Both the position numbers and the translations under genes were made by a program. The notes below the pieces were generated by a model, which made no database searches, was not told where the DNA came from, and saw only the letters and a program-made list of their open reading frames with translations. From contig CANTUR010001081.1 in NCBI GenBank assembly GCA_947683625.1, positions 512,736-576,735 on the forward strand: a DNA stretch of 64,000 nt, given 5' to 3'. Shown here piece by piece: positions 46,780 to 58,813 of this stretch; within the stretch, counting starts at the first letter, position 1, and every line of letters begins with the position of its first letter. The DNA comes from Mallotus nudiflorus (taxonomy: Eukaryota > Streptophyta > Magnoliopsida > Malpighiales > Euphorbiaceae).

Positions 46780-47460
46780 CACTTGGCTCGAGAACTCTTT
46801 TATGATTTATCAGGAGAGGTAGGACAGCACATCTGGGTGTCTGGCTTCTGACACTTCATTGCTGCTCTGTCGACTACTTGAGGAAGGTCATATCACTATT
46901 CACATTTTGCTCTTTTTAAGAGGTGGATGGATACTACTCACACTTTCCACACACGAGTGGGTGAGCTGACTATTTCTCCCATGAGTTTCTCTGCTATCAC
47001 TAGGATCACCTTTGGAGGTACCCCAGTTCTTTTTCATATCCACTATTGTACTCTTACAGAGGATGCCATAAGTCATTTTATTCATGACTTGATCAGGTTT
47101 GTTTCAACATGGAAGAATCAGAAGAATGTTTTTCTTACTTCTCTTGTTGAGGGTTTCAGGAGATTACCCACTACCACACTTTGATAGATCCTTCAGAAGG
47201 TAAGATGCTTCTTATTGATAATATTAGGCACTACCTTCTTCTATGAGATAGGTCATGAGTTTAGCATTGCACTTTTTAGTCCCCTTCAGGATCTTGCTAG
47301 AGTCGCTTCTTTTGATTGGGGATCCGTAACTCTTAACTATCTCTACTATAGACTGGATACTATCTGTAGAGGTTCTACAATGACTTCTGGAATAAAATAG
47401 TATAGTGATCTCATAGGTCTAGTTTTTTTTAGATTCTCTAATTTTTTTCCTTTAAGTCTT
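46780..47460 (+). pseudogene. plant-mobile-domain-like ORF antisense to element C pol
   Basis: On the plus strand, against the element. 46,912-47,034 reads RWMDTTHTFHTRVGELTISP then MSFSAITRITFGGTPVLF, close in layout to element D's WMDMMHTFHLLIREMTLTP. Further on, FFYEIGHEFSIALFSPLQDL and DWGSVTLNYLYYRLDTICRG (47,227-47,375) match the domain's conserved 'W(G)...L..LY..L...CR' core. The plant mobile domain is found in MAIN/MAIL1 silencing factors and in plant transposons. Frameshifts at about 47,185 and a stop at 47,400 make this a pseudogene. Confidence 0.72.
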
Positions 47461-47509
47461 TATACTTTATAATATAGGCAAAACTGCTTCAGAACCGTAT
47501 ACTAATGAG

Positions 47510-48200
47510 AACGACGCCTATCCTATGGCAATATGCATTATAGTTCTATATCCCCATAAGCAAAAAATAAGATGCTCTGACCAATCTTTATGCATTTTCA
47601 CCATCTTGGAGAGGATTCTCTTTATATTCTTATTGGCCACTTTAACTGCACCATTAGCCTGAGGTCGATAAAGTGAGGATTTATGATGCTTGATTTTGTA
47701 TCTCTATAACAATTTAGCTGTCTCTAACTGAAATTGAACATCATTGTCTATCACAACATGATATGGGATCACGTACCTATAAATGAGATTCTTCTCAATG
47801 AATCTTGCCTTCTCTCTAACCTTCAAGGTACCAAAGGATTATGCTTTTATCCATTTAGAGAAATAGTCAATCACTACTACTATATATTGATGCCCATTCA
47901 AGGTAGTTGGTCTTATCTCCCCTGTTATATCTATCCCCCATGTTGTAAAGGGCCATGGAGATGTTAAACTTTTTAGCATTGTAAGGGGAAGATGGTTGAC
48001 ATTTCCATATATCTAGCATTGCTGACATTGTCTCACTATCTAGATACAGTCTCTTTCCATGCTCATCCAATAGTTACCCTATTGAATTATTTTTTTCATT
48101 AGAATCATCCCATTCATATGAGATCCACAAACCCCTGCATGAATTTCTCTCATCGCCTATTATGCTTCATCCTTCTTGATACATCTCAGCTGTATTCCAT
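47510..48200 (-). pseudogene. element C integrase
   Basis: The zinc-binding part gives HEGVCGSHMNG (about 48,130) and QCQQCQIYGNVNHLP (about 48,000). The core begins near 47,960 (HGPLQHGG, the WPF..WG region shifted). A downstream stretch near 47,600-47,680 reads, in mixed frames, A(N)GAV...NKNIKRILSKMV, then AKDWSE-like residues, typical of the Tat integrase C-terminal core (YRPQ.NGAVE..NK.IK.IL.KM). No chromodomain follows. Decayed. Confidence 0.75.
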
Positions 48201-48299
48201 TTAGCATTCTTCTGTATAATAGCCCATTATGACTTGCATAATGATGTGCAAGAACACAAAGGGCATATCTTCCTTTAAAAGTTGCCTCATCTAGGTATT

Positions 48300-49300
48300 T
48301 CATTTCCTTGATGAATCTATAGATGTCATAAAACCATGGCTTTTCTTATAGGCCTATTTGAATATTCATAATTGATTCTTCACCGTAACATGGAGCTTTC
48401 ATTTTCATTATCACTAAAGGCTTCATCATCAACCCCGTCAGTTTATCCCACATTGAAGAGAGTGTCACCAAAGCATCTGCCATTTGATTCTTATCTCTTG
48501 GTAAATGCATGAAGAGACATTTAGTGAAATTTTTCATTAGCTTCTTCAAATAACAGTTGTAAGGTTTCAACCTCTCTTCTTTTACTTCCCATTTCTCATT
48601 AGCCTATTTAATGACTAACATGGAATCTTCATAAAATAGTAGGTCTTTAGCTCCCACTACTAGTGCTACTTCTAGCCCATAGGTGCATGCCTCATACTCA
48701 ACCATATTGTTTATAACCTTGAAGTCCAATTTCTTAGCCATTGTGATAGGTTTCTCCTCCTAGTGTGACAAGAATCACTCCTATCCCTGCTCCTCTATTA
48801 TTCATAGCCCCATCAAAATAAAGCTTCCATTCGTGTCACTCTATTATTGCTAAGTTCTCATCTGGAAACTCTAAATTCAACTGTTCATTTCCTTTTATTG
48901 CATTATGTGCCAAGAAATTTGCCACTACTCTTCCTTTGATTACCTTGGTATTGACATACTCATTATCAAACTTAGTCAGAAGTACCAACCATCACGAAAT
49001 CTTTCTAGTTAAGGCTGGTGCTTGAAACAAGTACCTTAAAGGATCTATCTTTGAAATGACTTGTATTTTGCAGGAATAGAAATAATGTCTTAGCTTCCTT
49101 GTAGCCCATATCATAATCAAACATGTCTTCTCCACAAGATCATACTTCTCTTCATATGGTAGGAACTTCTTACTAAGATAATAAACTATGTACTCTACCC
49201 CTTTTGGTCCTTATTGTGTTAGCATTGCCCCTATTGCTTTTTCCTCTAAAGCTAAATAAAAGATTAAGGGTTTACCTTGTCCTGATGGCCTTAACATAAG
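48300..49300 (-). pseudogene. element C RNase H and connection
   Basis: It starts within PLIFYLALEEKAIGAMLTQ (49,300-49,211), the first RNase H strand. It proceeds through frames with GRVHSL and EDMFDYDMGYKEA. It ends at 48,570-48,346 with MKPYNCYLKKLMKNFTKCLF and HLPRDKNQMADALVTLSSMW, the last matching 'H(V/I)PR..N..ADALA.LA'. Stops interrupt throughout. Confidence 0.75.
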
Positions 49301-50110
49301 TGGATTGGTAGGGTATTCTTTAATCTTCTCAAAGGCTTTTTGGTATTCTTCATTCCATTCCATGAGCTGATTCTTCCTCAAGAGCTTGAGAATTGAATCA
49401 TAAACCATGGTGAATTTCACAATAAACCCACTAATGTACTACATTTTTCCAATAAATCCTCATACTTCCTTTTTTGTTCTTGGTGTTGGCATCTGCTGAA
49501 TGGCTTTAATCTTGTCTGGATTGACTTATATTCCCCTATTACTGACTATGTGCCCCAAAAAATTTCCTAAAGTGACCCTAAAGATAAATTTCTTTGGATT
49601 AAGCCTCAGATTGTATTTTCTATTCTTGCTAGAAACCTATCTAAAGCCTCAAAATGTCCTTCCTTAGTTCCTGACTTTACCATCATATCATCGATGTATA
49701 CTTCCACTTTTTTATGCATCATATCTTCGAATAGAGTTATTGCTACCCTTTGATAGGCTACTCATGCATTCTTCAATCCAAATGGCATCACTTTGTAGCA
49801 ATATGTCCCCCATTCCAAGATAACAGTGGTCTTGATCTTGTCCATGACTACCATCATTATCTGATTATAACTTAAGAAGCTATCCATGAAGGAGTACATT
49901 GCACTATATGTCACATTATTGACAATCACTTAATATGGGGTAAAGGAAAATCATCCTTAAAGCATGCTTTATTTAGATCCCTAAAATCTACACACATTCA
50001 AACTTTCCCATCTTTTTTAGGAACATGTACTATGTTTGCCAACAATTGAGGATTGCTTAGTAATTTTTTCCTTTATCTTTTTTCCCACTCTAGCCTTAAC
50101 CTATAAAGTT
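49301..50110 (-). pseudogene. element C reverse transcriptase
   Basis: Blocks on the minus strand: VPKKDGKV (about 50,020), CVDFRDLNKACFKDDFPLPH (about 49,990-49,935), the catalytic VYIDDMMVKS with an intact YIDD at 49,698-49,687, then NPLKF-like residues and the tether leading to EWNEEYQKAFEKIKEY (about 49,350). The layout and length match Tat-type RT. Several internal stops. Confidence 0.82.
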
Positions 50111-50111
50111 T

Positions 50112-50432
50112 TTACTTAACAGGTTTAGCCTCTAGATATATTGGAATGTGATGCTCTGCAATTTCTCTATCTAGACCTGGCATGTCTTCATAGGACCAAG
50201 CAAATACTACCTTTCTTTTTATCAATATTCTCTCTAATTTTTCCCTCTCTTTAGGAGTTAAATCATGAGATATAGAAATGTGCTTTGGTTGATCATTTGT
50301 GCTCATGTTTAATGAATATAATTGAATAGAATTAAAGTTAAACATGCATGAACGATTATTATTAAAGTGCATAAGACCATCAAAATCAACATCACAAAAG
50401 TAAGCAAAACTAGAGTTTATATCATTTATCAC
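50112..50432 (-). pseudogene. element C pre-RT linker
   Basis: An open frame of 106 codons: DINSSFAYFCDVDFDGLMHF, a spacer, then ISISHDLTPKEREKLERILI and VVFAWSYEDMPGLD followed by AEHHIPI. The 'FAWS..DMPGLD....H.I' signature is the invariant approach to RT in Tat/Ogre and related plant gypsy elements. It runs straight into RT. Confidence 0.85.
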
Positions 50433-51150
50433 AGAAAAATAGCATTTTCATCCTCAAACATACCAAAAATTATTACATCAGTTTCTTCATTAAAAACATC
50501 ATTAAAATAATTATTAATAATTCTAGCTAAATCCTATAATGGTTCTTTGTTAAGTGTTAGACAGAGCAGCTCTTTAATGGCCTTAGTCCCCATTTTCTCA
50601 AGAACTTTTTTCATCACCTTATCTTTGTTGTCTTACACAAGATACTTAACTATCTACTTCTTAAAGATCTCAAACCTAGGAACATTCACTCCAATTACTT
50701 GGATAGTCTCCCTTTCACCCAGGTAGAATTTCTCTTTCCTTTTTTTAATAAAGTTATCTTACAATGGTCCCACATTCTTTAAGAAGTTGTTCTCATCAAG
50801 AATCCTTCTTTTAGCTCCTTTACTACCAAGGCCAACTCATGTATAGCCCAATCCTCTGGTATCATTTTGTCCTTTAAAATTTGGGAACTCTGGACTTCCT
50901 TGCTCATTCTTTCCCAGTCCTTGTCCGAGTCAATAATTCATCTTCTTGATCATGCTCATTACCCTTGGATCCATCTCAATTCCATCAGAAATCATGGCTA
51001 TTTAGAAACTAAGAGGGTAACTACCTACTTCTGATCGTCCATAACTACAGACACAGTCTTGCCCATACTAGCATCTAAAGTTACAACTTCTCCATCCAAT
51101 AGAAATTTCACCTTTTGATGTGTTGTTGAAGGCACTCCCCCTAAAGTATA
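50433..51150 (-). pseudogene. element C region between protease and RT linker
   Basis: No long open frame. Fragments such as ERETIQVIGVNVPRF-like residues near 50,690-50,720 and GKG-rich segments suggest the spacer (G-patch-like region) often found between protease and RT in these elements. This is weakly supported. Confidence 0.45.
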
Positions 51151-51400
51151 ATATCAGGGCCTACCCAAAAGTAAGGCATAGGTCATAGGAAAATCTAGCA
51201 TAGTGAATTCCACTATTACTTTTATTCGGTCTTTACAAGAGCCATAAATGTTCCCTCTACATTCCTTGTGCTATCAGTAAAAGCTCTGATTATAAGGTTA
51301 GATTTTGTTAAATCCTCCACCTTCATTCCTATATTAGGTAGGATCTATAGCAAGTAAACATTGATTGCAAACCCATCATCCACCATCACATAACTAGTCT
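51151..51400 (-). pseudogene. element C aspartic protease
   Basis: After 51,386 the frame reads SYVMVDDGFAINVYLL (about 51,393-51,345), then LPNIGMKVEDLTKSNLIIRA and FTDSTRNVEG. The active-site triad D-(D)-G-(S/F)-A is recognisable: family consensus VDDGSAIN, here VDDGFAIN. Later strands toward LLGRPW are broken by stops. Compare the clearer copy in element D at 61,798-62,046. Confidence 0.75.
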
Positions 51401-51991
51401 TCTTCCCTTTGACTTTAGCAAGATGAACAGAGCTTTATTATGATTCCTCCCTTCCATAGGTAAATCCTCATCAGAAAAGGTTATAACACCATGCTTCTTC
51501 TCAGTAACCTTGGCCATCATTGTTTCAGAGGTTATAGTGGTGTCAATGTCCATCTTAGCTAGAGCCTTAACCAAAGCCTTCATGTGGCTACTTGAGTGCA
51601 TCAAAAGCTCCCAAATGCTCATATTTGCTTTTGACTTCTTAAGCTATTCAAGGACCAAGTCATCATCATGTTCATCTGAGTCTTCTCTTTCAGCAACCTC
51701 CTCGCTCTCTTTTGTCTTCTCTATTGGTTTATAACCTTTACCACTTCTAGTGACATGACTAACTTCTGGATTATCAACCCATACATTATAGCCTTTAAAG
51801 CCTTTTTCATTAGAGTTGTACCAATTGTCTATAACCCCACTGGTCTGCTCATTCTTTCCATCTTTCCACATCTTAACCATGCATTTCTCTCTCTTATCTG
51901 GCATCTTCTTATCATCAAACTCATCACCCCATCTTGTAGGCATGATCAACTCAATGGATATATCAAAAGAAGGTGGTTTGCAATAACACAC
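51386..51991 (-). pseudogene. element C gag-protease linker (two open segments)
   Basis: 51,991-51,644 reads PPSFDISIELIMPTRWGDEF, KMWKDGKNEQ, VTRSGKGYKP, ending in an acidic Glu/Asp tail. 51,622-51,386 reads MSIWELLMHSSSHMKALVKAL, TSETMMAKVTEKKHGVITF and GRNHNKALFI. 'TRSGR.Y.P' followed by 'E..LKLM..SEY.VV.QL..TPA.ISL..LL..S..HR..L.K.L' and 'I.F.D.DLP..G..HN.AL.I' is the usual run-up to protease in Tat elements. It is split by one stop. Confidence 0.75.
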
Positions 51992-52019
51992 CTTGTAGTC
52001 GAATTTACCTAAAGGCTAT

Positions 52020-53468
52020 CCCAACAAGTCTTTTATTCTCTCCTCATCTATGGGGGAATTAGGGGGTTTCTCATTAGTTTTAAGGTTTAGATTTTCAAAG
52101 GAGTTAAGCACTTCTTCCTTGCCAACTCTTGAGTTGATCATCATTGTAGTTAAGGGTGGCATGTTTCGGTAATTTAGAAAGGGTTATTTTTGGTGTTTGG
52201 GTTTGGATTGGATTTCTAAAGGTTTGTGATCTTTCTAGAGTCTGTGAGGTTTTTAATTTCATGTTTAGGGTGCATACAAGAGTCAATGAAATGGTCAGGA
52301 ACTTGATGAAATTTACAGTAATTGTTTGGGTTAAGGTAAGGGAGATTTTGGTTTGGTGGTGTAGAGGGGGTTAAGGGTCTAAGGAGGCCTTTTTGGTTTA
52401 ATCAGTCCAAGACTTTGGATAAGGGTTGATTAAAATTTGAGAATTTCCTAGTTGTTGAATAGCATGGACTCTGATAACCAGACTGGCATTTCTTTATTAT
52501 ATGCCCCTAATTGGGTAATTTCTCACTTCGGTGCTTCTAGTGATCTTCTTCTTCTTGCTTTCGATATCTTCAGCTTGCAACCCATCATCATAAAGGTCTA
52601 CAAATGTCTTATAGTTCATCATCTGCAACCTCTCAACAAGATTAGGTGATAAATTTTAGAGTATCATCCTAACCTGATCCTTTTTAGCTAGTTTGTTCTT
52701 CATTAATTCCGTCTTATTCATGAAATTAGTCAGAAAATCAGAGAATGATTCATTAGGCTTCTACTTGGTCAATTCTAGATCCCTAATGGACACTTTGAGC
52801 CTGGTATTCTAGTTATATTACTTCAAAAAAGTGGTACACAGTTACCTCCAGTATGCTCGGATAGACTTCTCTAACCTATTATACCAACTAACAAACATAC
52901 CCTCCGAGGATAAAACAAACAACTTGGTAACCATAGAAAAGGAGCCTTAATGGTGCTCATGGTAGTTTTGTATTAACTAAGGTGGATCCTTAGGTCTCCA
53001 GTACCATCAAACTTCTATAGTTATGGCATCTCAAATTTATCAGGCAACTTATCCTCCTCAAATTGCATCACATCATCCAAGTCAAATGAGTATCCCATGC
53101 CATGTCCTCTCATCAACTCCTCCATCTTGGACATCTTCTGAGTCAGTGCTTTCATCTACTTGAATTATAGCTCTTTCTAGTTCTTGAACTTGCTTAAGTG
53201 ATTCTTTTTTTACCTTTTCAACCATGTAATTCTTAACATCCTCCAACTTCATTTCCATAGCAGGTATATTCCTAGCATCATTGTCATTGTTAGTGGGTGG
53301 TGTACCCACAACAGGTGGATTGGCCACAACTAGAGGTGTAGCAGTAGGTGGTGGCATCAATCTAGCCAGAGCTTGTCTTAACTCATCTTGCATCATCACT
53401 TTTATGTCATGCATCAATGCTCCTTTGACATCCTCTAGAGTCCAATTTCCTCCCTCTTGTTGTTCCAT
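52020..53468 (-). pseudogene. element C gag
   Basis: ATG at 53,468; the first 128 codons (to 53,082) are open: MEQQEGGNWTLEDVKGALM, a Pro/Val-rich hinge and EMKLEDVKNYMVEKVKKES, a basic/coiled segment. The capsid core follows in broken frames at about 52,960-52,480: SEGMFVSWYNRLEKSI, VSIRDLELTK, KPNESFSDFLTNFMNKTELM, KNKLAKKDQVRM, VERLQMMN. The zinc-knuckle region toward 52,300-52,130 is shifted. Homologous to element F gag (31,160-32,830). Confidence 0.8.
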
Positions 53469-54378
53469 TTCTTAGACTTGTTTAAGTTGTGTAGCTTCTA
53501 GGTAGAGTGGATTGATAGGACTCCTTTCCAATCTACTAAGGATCTCTTTCGCAGTTGATTATGGACTCGAGTCAATTCTCACTAGTCTGCCACCTTTCCA
53601 ACTCCAAACACGGGAAGACCCAAATGAATCTATGATGGCTGAAAGACAAATTGTTAGTATGATACATGTAATGCATGTATGCATGATGCACATACTATGC
53701 AACAAGTAATAATTAACTCAAGTATATACATCCTTCCAACCTTATTACTCTCACACACGTATTCAATGGTGAGTCTCTTTTCCTAGGATTTTTTATCTTA
53801 GCCTTAATATCAATAGCGGATATCAAGAACCAACACGTATGCCAAATCTCTCAAAGTAGTAAAGCATAGAAACAATATTTCTAGGTATAAAAGCATAATC
53901 CAATCTTTATTCATTTTTATGGGCTTCTAAAGTATGGACTTGGGCCTTTATAGATAAAAATACCTCATGGCAACATTCACAAGAAATTTGGATAATCCTA
54001 AGGAAAATAACTAGGACATTATATTTGATTAAGTCTAGTGGAAAAGGTCAAGGTTTCCTTAGCAAGATGCCCTCCTTTTAAGACTTGAGTTATAGGTCAA
54101 TGTCAAAGGGGCCCGGCATCCTTTGCAAACTCGAGAGAAGACTACCCCCCCTTTAGGACTTGGGTTATAGACTCTGGTCAAATGAGCCCTGTAATCTCTC
54201 TTAAATCGAGTTACAACTAAACGTGATGGTTAGTCAATTTACAATCCCATAAAGCTAATGGAATCATCAAACCATAAACCAATGCCATCGGTTAATAAGG
54301 ACATGCAGAATGAATGCAAGAATAAAATAATAATTAATAAAAGAATTCTAAAGATCACAAATAGAATCAGTATCTTTT
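53469..54378 (-). other. leader of element C
   Basis: Non-coding between PBS and gag ATG, homologous to the element F leader. Includes a 'catgtaatgcatgtatgcatgatgc' cluster (53,664-53,690). Plus-strand frames here have no domain. Confidence 0.7.
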
Positions 54379-54396
54379 TCCCTAATGGAGTTGCCA
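54379..54396 (-). promoter_or_regulatory. primer binding site of element C
   Basis: TGGCAACTCCATTAGGGA on the minus strand, one base from the LTR end; counterpart of 30,195-30,212. Confidence 0.8.
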
Positions 54397-54397
54397 T

Positions 54398-56556
54398 TAT
54401 AAATGATGGGGTTTAGCACATGCCTAAGATTTTAGCAACCGTGACATTATTTGAGCTCAGAGCTCTAGAGAACACACTAACCACTATCACAAAGACATGG
54501 CGTGGAGATGAGGAGTTGCCACCCAGGGTAATAACTGGGACAAATTGAAAAATGGTAGTACACTCGATTCCCTAAAAGAAAGCCAGCACCACAACTAGGA
54601 TATTCTAGGTACGAAACACTAACTTTTTTTAGTCTCATGTTCTTTTAGAATTAGTTTATGAATTGCTATCTTAATCTCTATTTACATGCAATTTCATATA
54701 AACCCTTATTAAAACAACCAACTCCATGCAAACTAGTCATGAAATATACAAGTAAGCAATGCATTCATTTAAATCATAATCCCTATGTTAGTCTAATCTA
54801 CTTTAATTTTAATTAAATGAGCTAAATCTACATATTTTAATTTATAAGTGAGTCTAAAGACTAATGGGCCTAATTCTTTTTAATTAAATGATCCTAAGTC
54901 TATTTATTTGAATTCTAAAAATGGGCCTAGATCTATAAATTATGAAGTATTTAATTTAGTGGGCCTAATTCAACTGTTTTCATTCTATATTGTTCTTAAA
55001 TCTAACAATTATGAAAAAGGCTTAATTAAATAGGCTTAGTCTAAATTAATTAAATTAAGTTAGGTGGCCCTATGTCTAATTAACTAAATGGGTCTAAGTT
55101 ATCTCTACTCTAAATTTAATTAATTATGGGACTAAAATACATCTCAATTAATTAAACCTAAAAAACCTATATTTAAATGGGTTAAAGCCTAATGTGGGCC
55201 TAGGGCCCCAAAACACATAAACATAAGCAAACAAGCCCAAAAATAATAAAAATATCAAAACAAACAAATTAAAGATCAAACAATTAATTTAATTTTTCTA
55301 AAAACCCTAATTTAATTAAAGTGGCCATAAACAAATAAAACCAAAACAATTAATAGGTAACCTTAATTCTATCCTCCTAAATCTAATTCAATTTTAATTA
55401 AACAACCTAATGATTTCTATAGCTATTAATTTTAATTAATTTCCAAATGAAAACCCCACCAATTACTTAAAATAAAACACACAAGCACACACACCAAATT
55501 TCATTATTCTTACTATTGGGGCTATTACAATGAACTATTGACAATAATAAAAGAAAGAATTAATACAATCCCAAAAATAAATAAAAATAAGATAATTAAA
55601 TAAAAAAAACATTGAAACTACATTTAGCTACTAGGTTCCATCCATGGCATTCCATGGACCTTTATAGATTTGGTTCTCCAAATATGATCATCATGTAATC
55701 TCCTCCATAATCACCATCACAAAAGGATAAAACAATGATTAGTGAATAAAATTATAATAAAAATAAATTCAATTGAAATTCAATAAAACTAATAAAAAAA
55801 AATAAAAGAAAGTAGGGAGAAGATCATGCTTATAGATGTTGAATAAGTTGCTCCTCATACTAGTAAGATCATCGTTGTTTTTTAGTACGTCTTCAAAACT
55901 TGTTATTCTTCTTCTAAAAAATCTCCTACCAATAATCACAAAGAATTTTATGTACTACTTGAAGAAATGTCTAGACATTATTAGGAAGAAGAGAGCCAAA
56001 ATTGCATAAAAGAATGCAGAGGATTGAGAATCTCTCTTTTTTTTTAAGGAGCATAAGCTCTCTTTTTATAGGAAAAAACTAAAAAAATCCTAAGTCTTAC
56101 ATACTGAAGAGTTCCAATTTTAAAAGGACTTTATTTCCTAAAGAATTAGATAAATCCCAAAAAAAATTAAGAAAAAAAATTTAGACAATCAAAACTCAGG
56201 AAAAATATTTGTTTATTTTCTATAAAAACACAAAAAAAAAAACAAAAACCACATAATTCAGACCAGAATTGCGTAATTCCGATTAGAAATATAGAATTTC
56301 GATCAGAATTCTATAATTTTGATTTTTTTCTAACTTTTAATTATAAAAAGACCCCTAAAAGACATTAAAATTTTCAATTAGGTCTTAAAAAGTATTACAA
56401 TTAAGTCCTTAAAAAACCATTGAAACTCTTTTTGAAAACATATTCAAAATTTTATGGTTTCAAACTTCAAGTGTTTGAAGACCTACTTATAACATTTTCA
56501 TCATTGGAGTCCTTTATTGCATCCATATTTTATAATCCCAAAATTAGGTGTTTACA
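54398..56556 (-). mobile_element. 5' LTR of element C (T1 family, 2.16 kb)
   Basis: On the minus strand it begins TGTAAACACCTAATTTTGGG (56,556) and ends CATCATTTATA (54,398). Homologous to 6,281-8,614, 28,117-30,193 and 59,167-61,308. A TATA-like TATAAAAAGAG (minus strand) lies near 56,060. The 3' copy survives only for its first 645 bp. Confidence 0.9.
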
Positions 56557-56980
56557 TTCCTATTGAAGTTTTGACTATTGTTTGGTACCCTTATATGGCT
56601 ATCGGGTGTATTTCCTAATTATGTCTAGTCCCCATGTTGAGAAGGGCCATAGAGAGGAGATGTAGTGTAGTTATATTAGGGTAGGTGATTGACATTCCCA
56701 TAGATTTTACACTTATAACATTTCCTTACAAATTTGATATAGTCTTCCATCATCATCATCCAAAAGAACCCTTGTCTGATTAGCTTCTTAGCAAGGATTG
56801 CTCCATTCATGTGTGGACCACAAACACCCTCGTGTACTTCTTCTACTACTCTTGCAGCCCTAATTTCATCTAGACATTGAAGTTGTAAACCATTTGAGGT
56901 TCTTCTATATAATACACCCTAGTGCAATGTAAATTTAATGCTGGTTATCGAATGACTACTTCGTCTCTTTCATCTGCTCG
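56557..56980 (-). pseudogene. element D integrase, N-terminal part
   Basis: On the minus strand: zinc-binding region with KCYKCKIYGNVNHL (about 56,720-56,680), then WPFSTWGLDIIRKYTR (56,640-56,590), the start of the catalytic core. It is cut at 56,557 by the element C LTR. The rest of integrase is not found left of C, so it was deleted. Confidence 0.75.
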
Positions 56981-57099
56981 ATTAAGATAGGCTTATTCCT
57001 TTATATATCTCTAGATGTCATAGAACCAGGGATTTTCAATTGCGTATGTCTTTATTATTCTATAATTTTTATGACAAGCTTATCTTGATCTGAGTAGAA

Positions 57100-57970
57100 T
57101 CAGAAGCTTCATGGGCATTTTGGATGGTCCTTCCCATACTTATGCTAGGGAAGTAAGTGCATCTACCATTTGGTTGTGATTCATGGGGAGATGAATGAAT
57201 CTACATTTTAAAAGGACCTGGTAGGTAGCCTCAAGTGGTCCAAATAAGGTTTTAAGTGCTACTCTTTTAGTTCCCACTTTTTCATGGCATGATTGATTAC
57301 TAGCATGAATCTCTAAAGATTTCAACTTTTATAACATTTAGGGCTATCACTGCTTCTATTTTAAGTGTGTATGACTCATATTCTACTTCATTGTTTGTGA
57401 CTCTAAACTCAAGCTTTTAGAATTAGTACTACTTCACCTTATGGAGATTGTAGTATGACACTGACTCATGTGCCTAATTGATTGACTGCTCCATCAAAGT
57501 ACATGCACCATCCTTGGATTTTAATGGCTGAGCTGAGGTCATCTAGGAAGTCCACGTGGATTTCTTATGAGTCTGGAATGGGGTTAAGAGCTAAATCCAA
57601 CTACTAATCTCCCTTTTATTGCCTTCATAGTCAGATATTGTATGTCGAATTCTGTTAGCAGTACAAGCCACTGGCAAGTTTCCCCACTAGAGAGGGAGCC
57701 TTATAGAGTTACTTCCTTGGGTCCATTTTAGACACAGCCTGAATTCTATAGGATTGAAAGTAGCATCTGAGTTTCTTTATTGCCCATACTACTACCAAGC
57801 ATATCTTTTCAACTTGGCTATACTTCTTCACATATGGTAGCATCTTCTTACTCAAGTAGTAGACTACGTCGTTCTTCTTTCATTTCTCCCTCTTAGGCTA
57901 ACATTGCATTGATTACATTCCCTTCAAGGCTACATAAAAGGTTAAAGATTGATTCACATTGTTGTCAACT
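57100..57970 (-). pseudogene. element D RNase H
   Basis: The C-terminal end is clear: CRFIHLPMNHNQMVDALTSL (57,206-57,140), the 'H(V)PR..N..ADALA.LA' motif. Upstream, broken frames contain AVEPL/EVGTKRVALKTLFGPLEATY and W.GSSNR.GAG-like residues near 57,400-57,500. Compare element C at 48,346-48,570. Confidence 0.7.
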
Positions 57971-58700
57971 TAATGATGAATCTGTTGATAAACTATAGTT
58001 TCCCTAGAAACTCTTTGATTTCTTTCTCTTTTTTTGGTACTGGCATCTCTTTGATGGCTTTTTTCTTTATCTATATCCTTTTCAATCTTGTTTTGATTGA
58101 CAACATATCCCAGCATCTTTCTTGAAGTGACCCTGAATATGAACTTCTTCTAATTTAGCCCGAGACTATACTTTTTGACCCCTTTTAAAGAACTTTTGAG
58201 ATCATAAGGGTGTTCTTCCCTAGTTCTTTATTTAACCATTATTTCATCAATGTATACCTACACTTCTTTATGCATCATGTCATGGAACATTGCAATTGCC
58301 ATTCTCTAGTAGGTTGCCCCTGTGTTTTTTAGTCCAAAAGGCATTACTTTGTAGCAATAAGTACCACCATTATATTATGAAAGCTGCCTTTGCTTTGTTA
58401 ATAATGGCCATTACGATCTTATTGTACCTAGAGAATTTATCCATAAAGGAGTACATTGCAAATGTGGTGGCACTATTAACCAGTATGTCTATATGGGGTA
58501 ATGGGAAATCATCCTTCTGGTAGGCCTTGTTTAGATCTCTATAGTCGATGTAGATTCTAACCCTTCAGTCTTTCTTCAGTACAAGGCACCACATTTGCTA
58601 ACCATTCTAGATAGTTTACTACCTATAGGAATTTTTCCTTGATCAATTTCTCGATGTCCTCTTTCACCAATTGGGTCCATTATGGTATGAGTCTTCTAAA
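57971..58700 (-). pseudogene. element D reverse transcriptase
   Basis: Fragments of the conserved blocks run from about 58,690 down. The catalytic motif on the minus strand reads VYIDEIMV at 58,254-58,243: the second Asp of YIDD is Glu (GAT to GAA), which alone should abolish polymerase activity. Downstream, PVPKKRKKSKSFQGNYSLS-like residues (about 58,030-58,080) match the 'P.T.KEVQ.L.GR...L.RF.S' tether. Many stops. Confidence 0.75.
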
Positions 58701-58813
58701 TTTTCACTTTATTAGTTTGCACCCTTCGTTAATTAGAATGAAGTGTTGAGCAATGTCTCTGTCAATACTAGGCATATTATCGTATGTCCAAGCAAATACT
58801 TTTGAATATTTTG

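Larger units (their letters stand above)
43990..56556 (-). mobile_element. element C: Tat/Ogre-type gypsy retrotransposon (12.6 kb)
   Basis: From right to left: 5' LTR 54,398-56,556; PBS 54,379-54,396; leader; gag; protease; RT; RNase H; integrase; an ORF antisense to pol with plant-mobile-domain likeness; a satellite array; PPT 44,636-44,651; and a 3' LTR cut to about 645 bp. There is no chromodomain after integrase. This is the most complete element here, but every coding region has stops. It lies inside element D. Confidence 0.88.
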
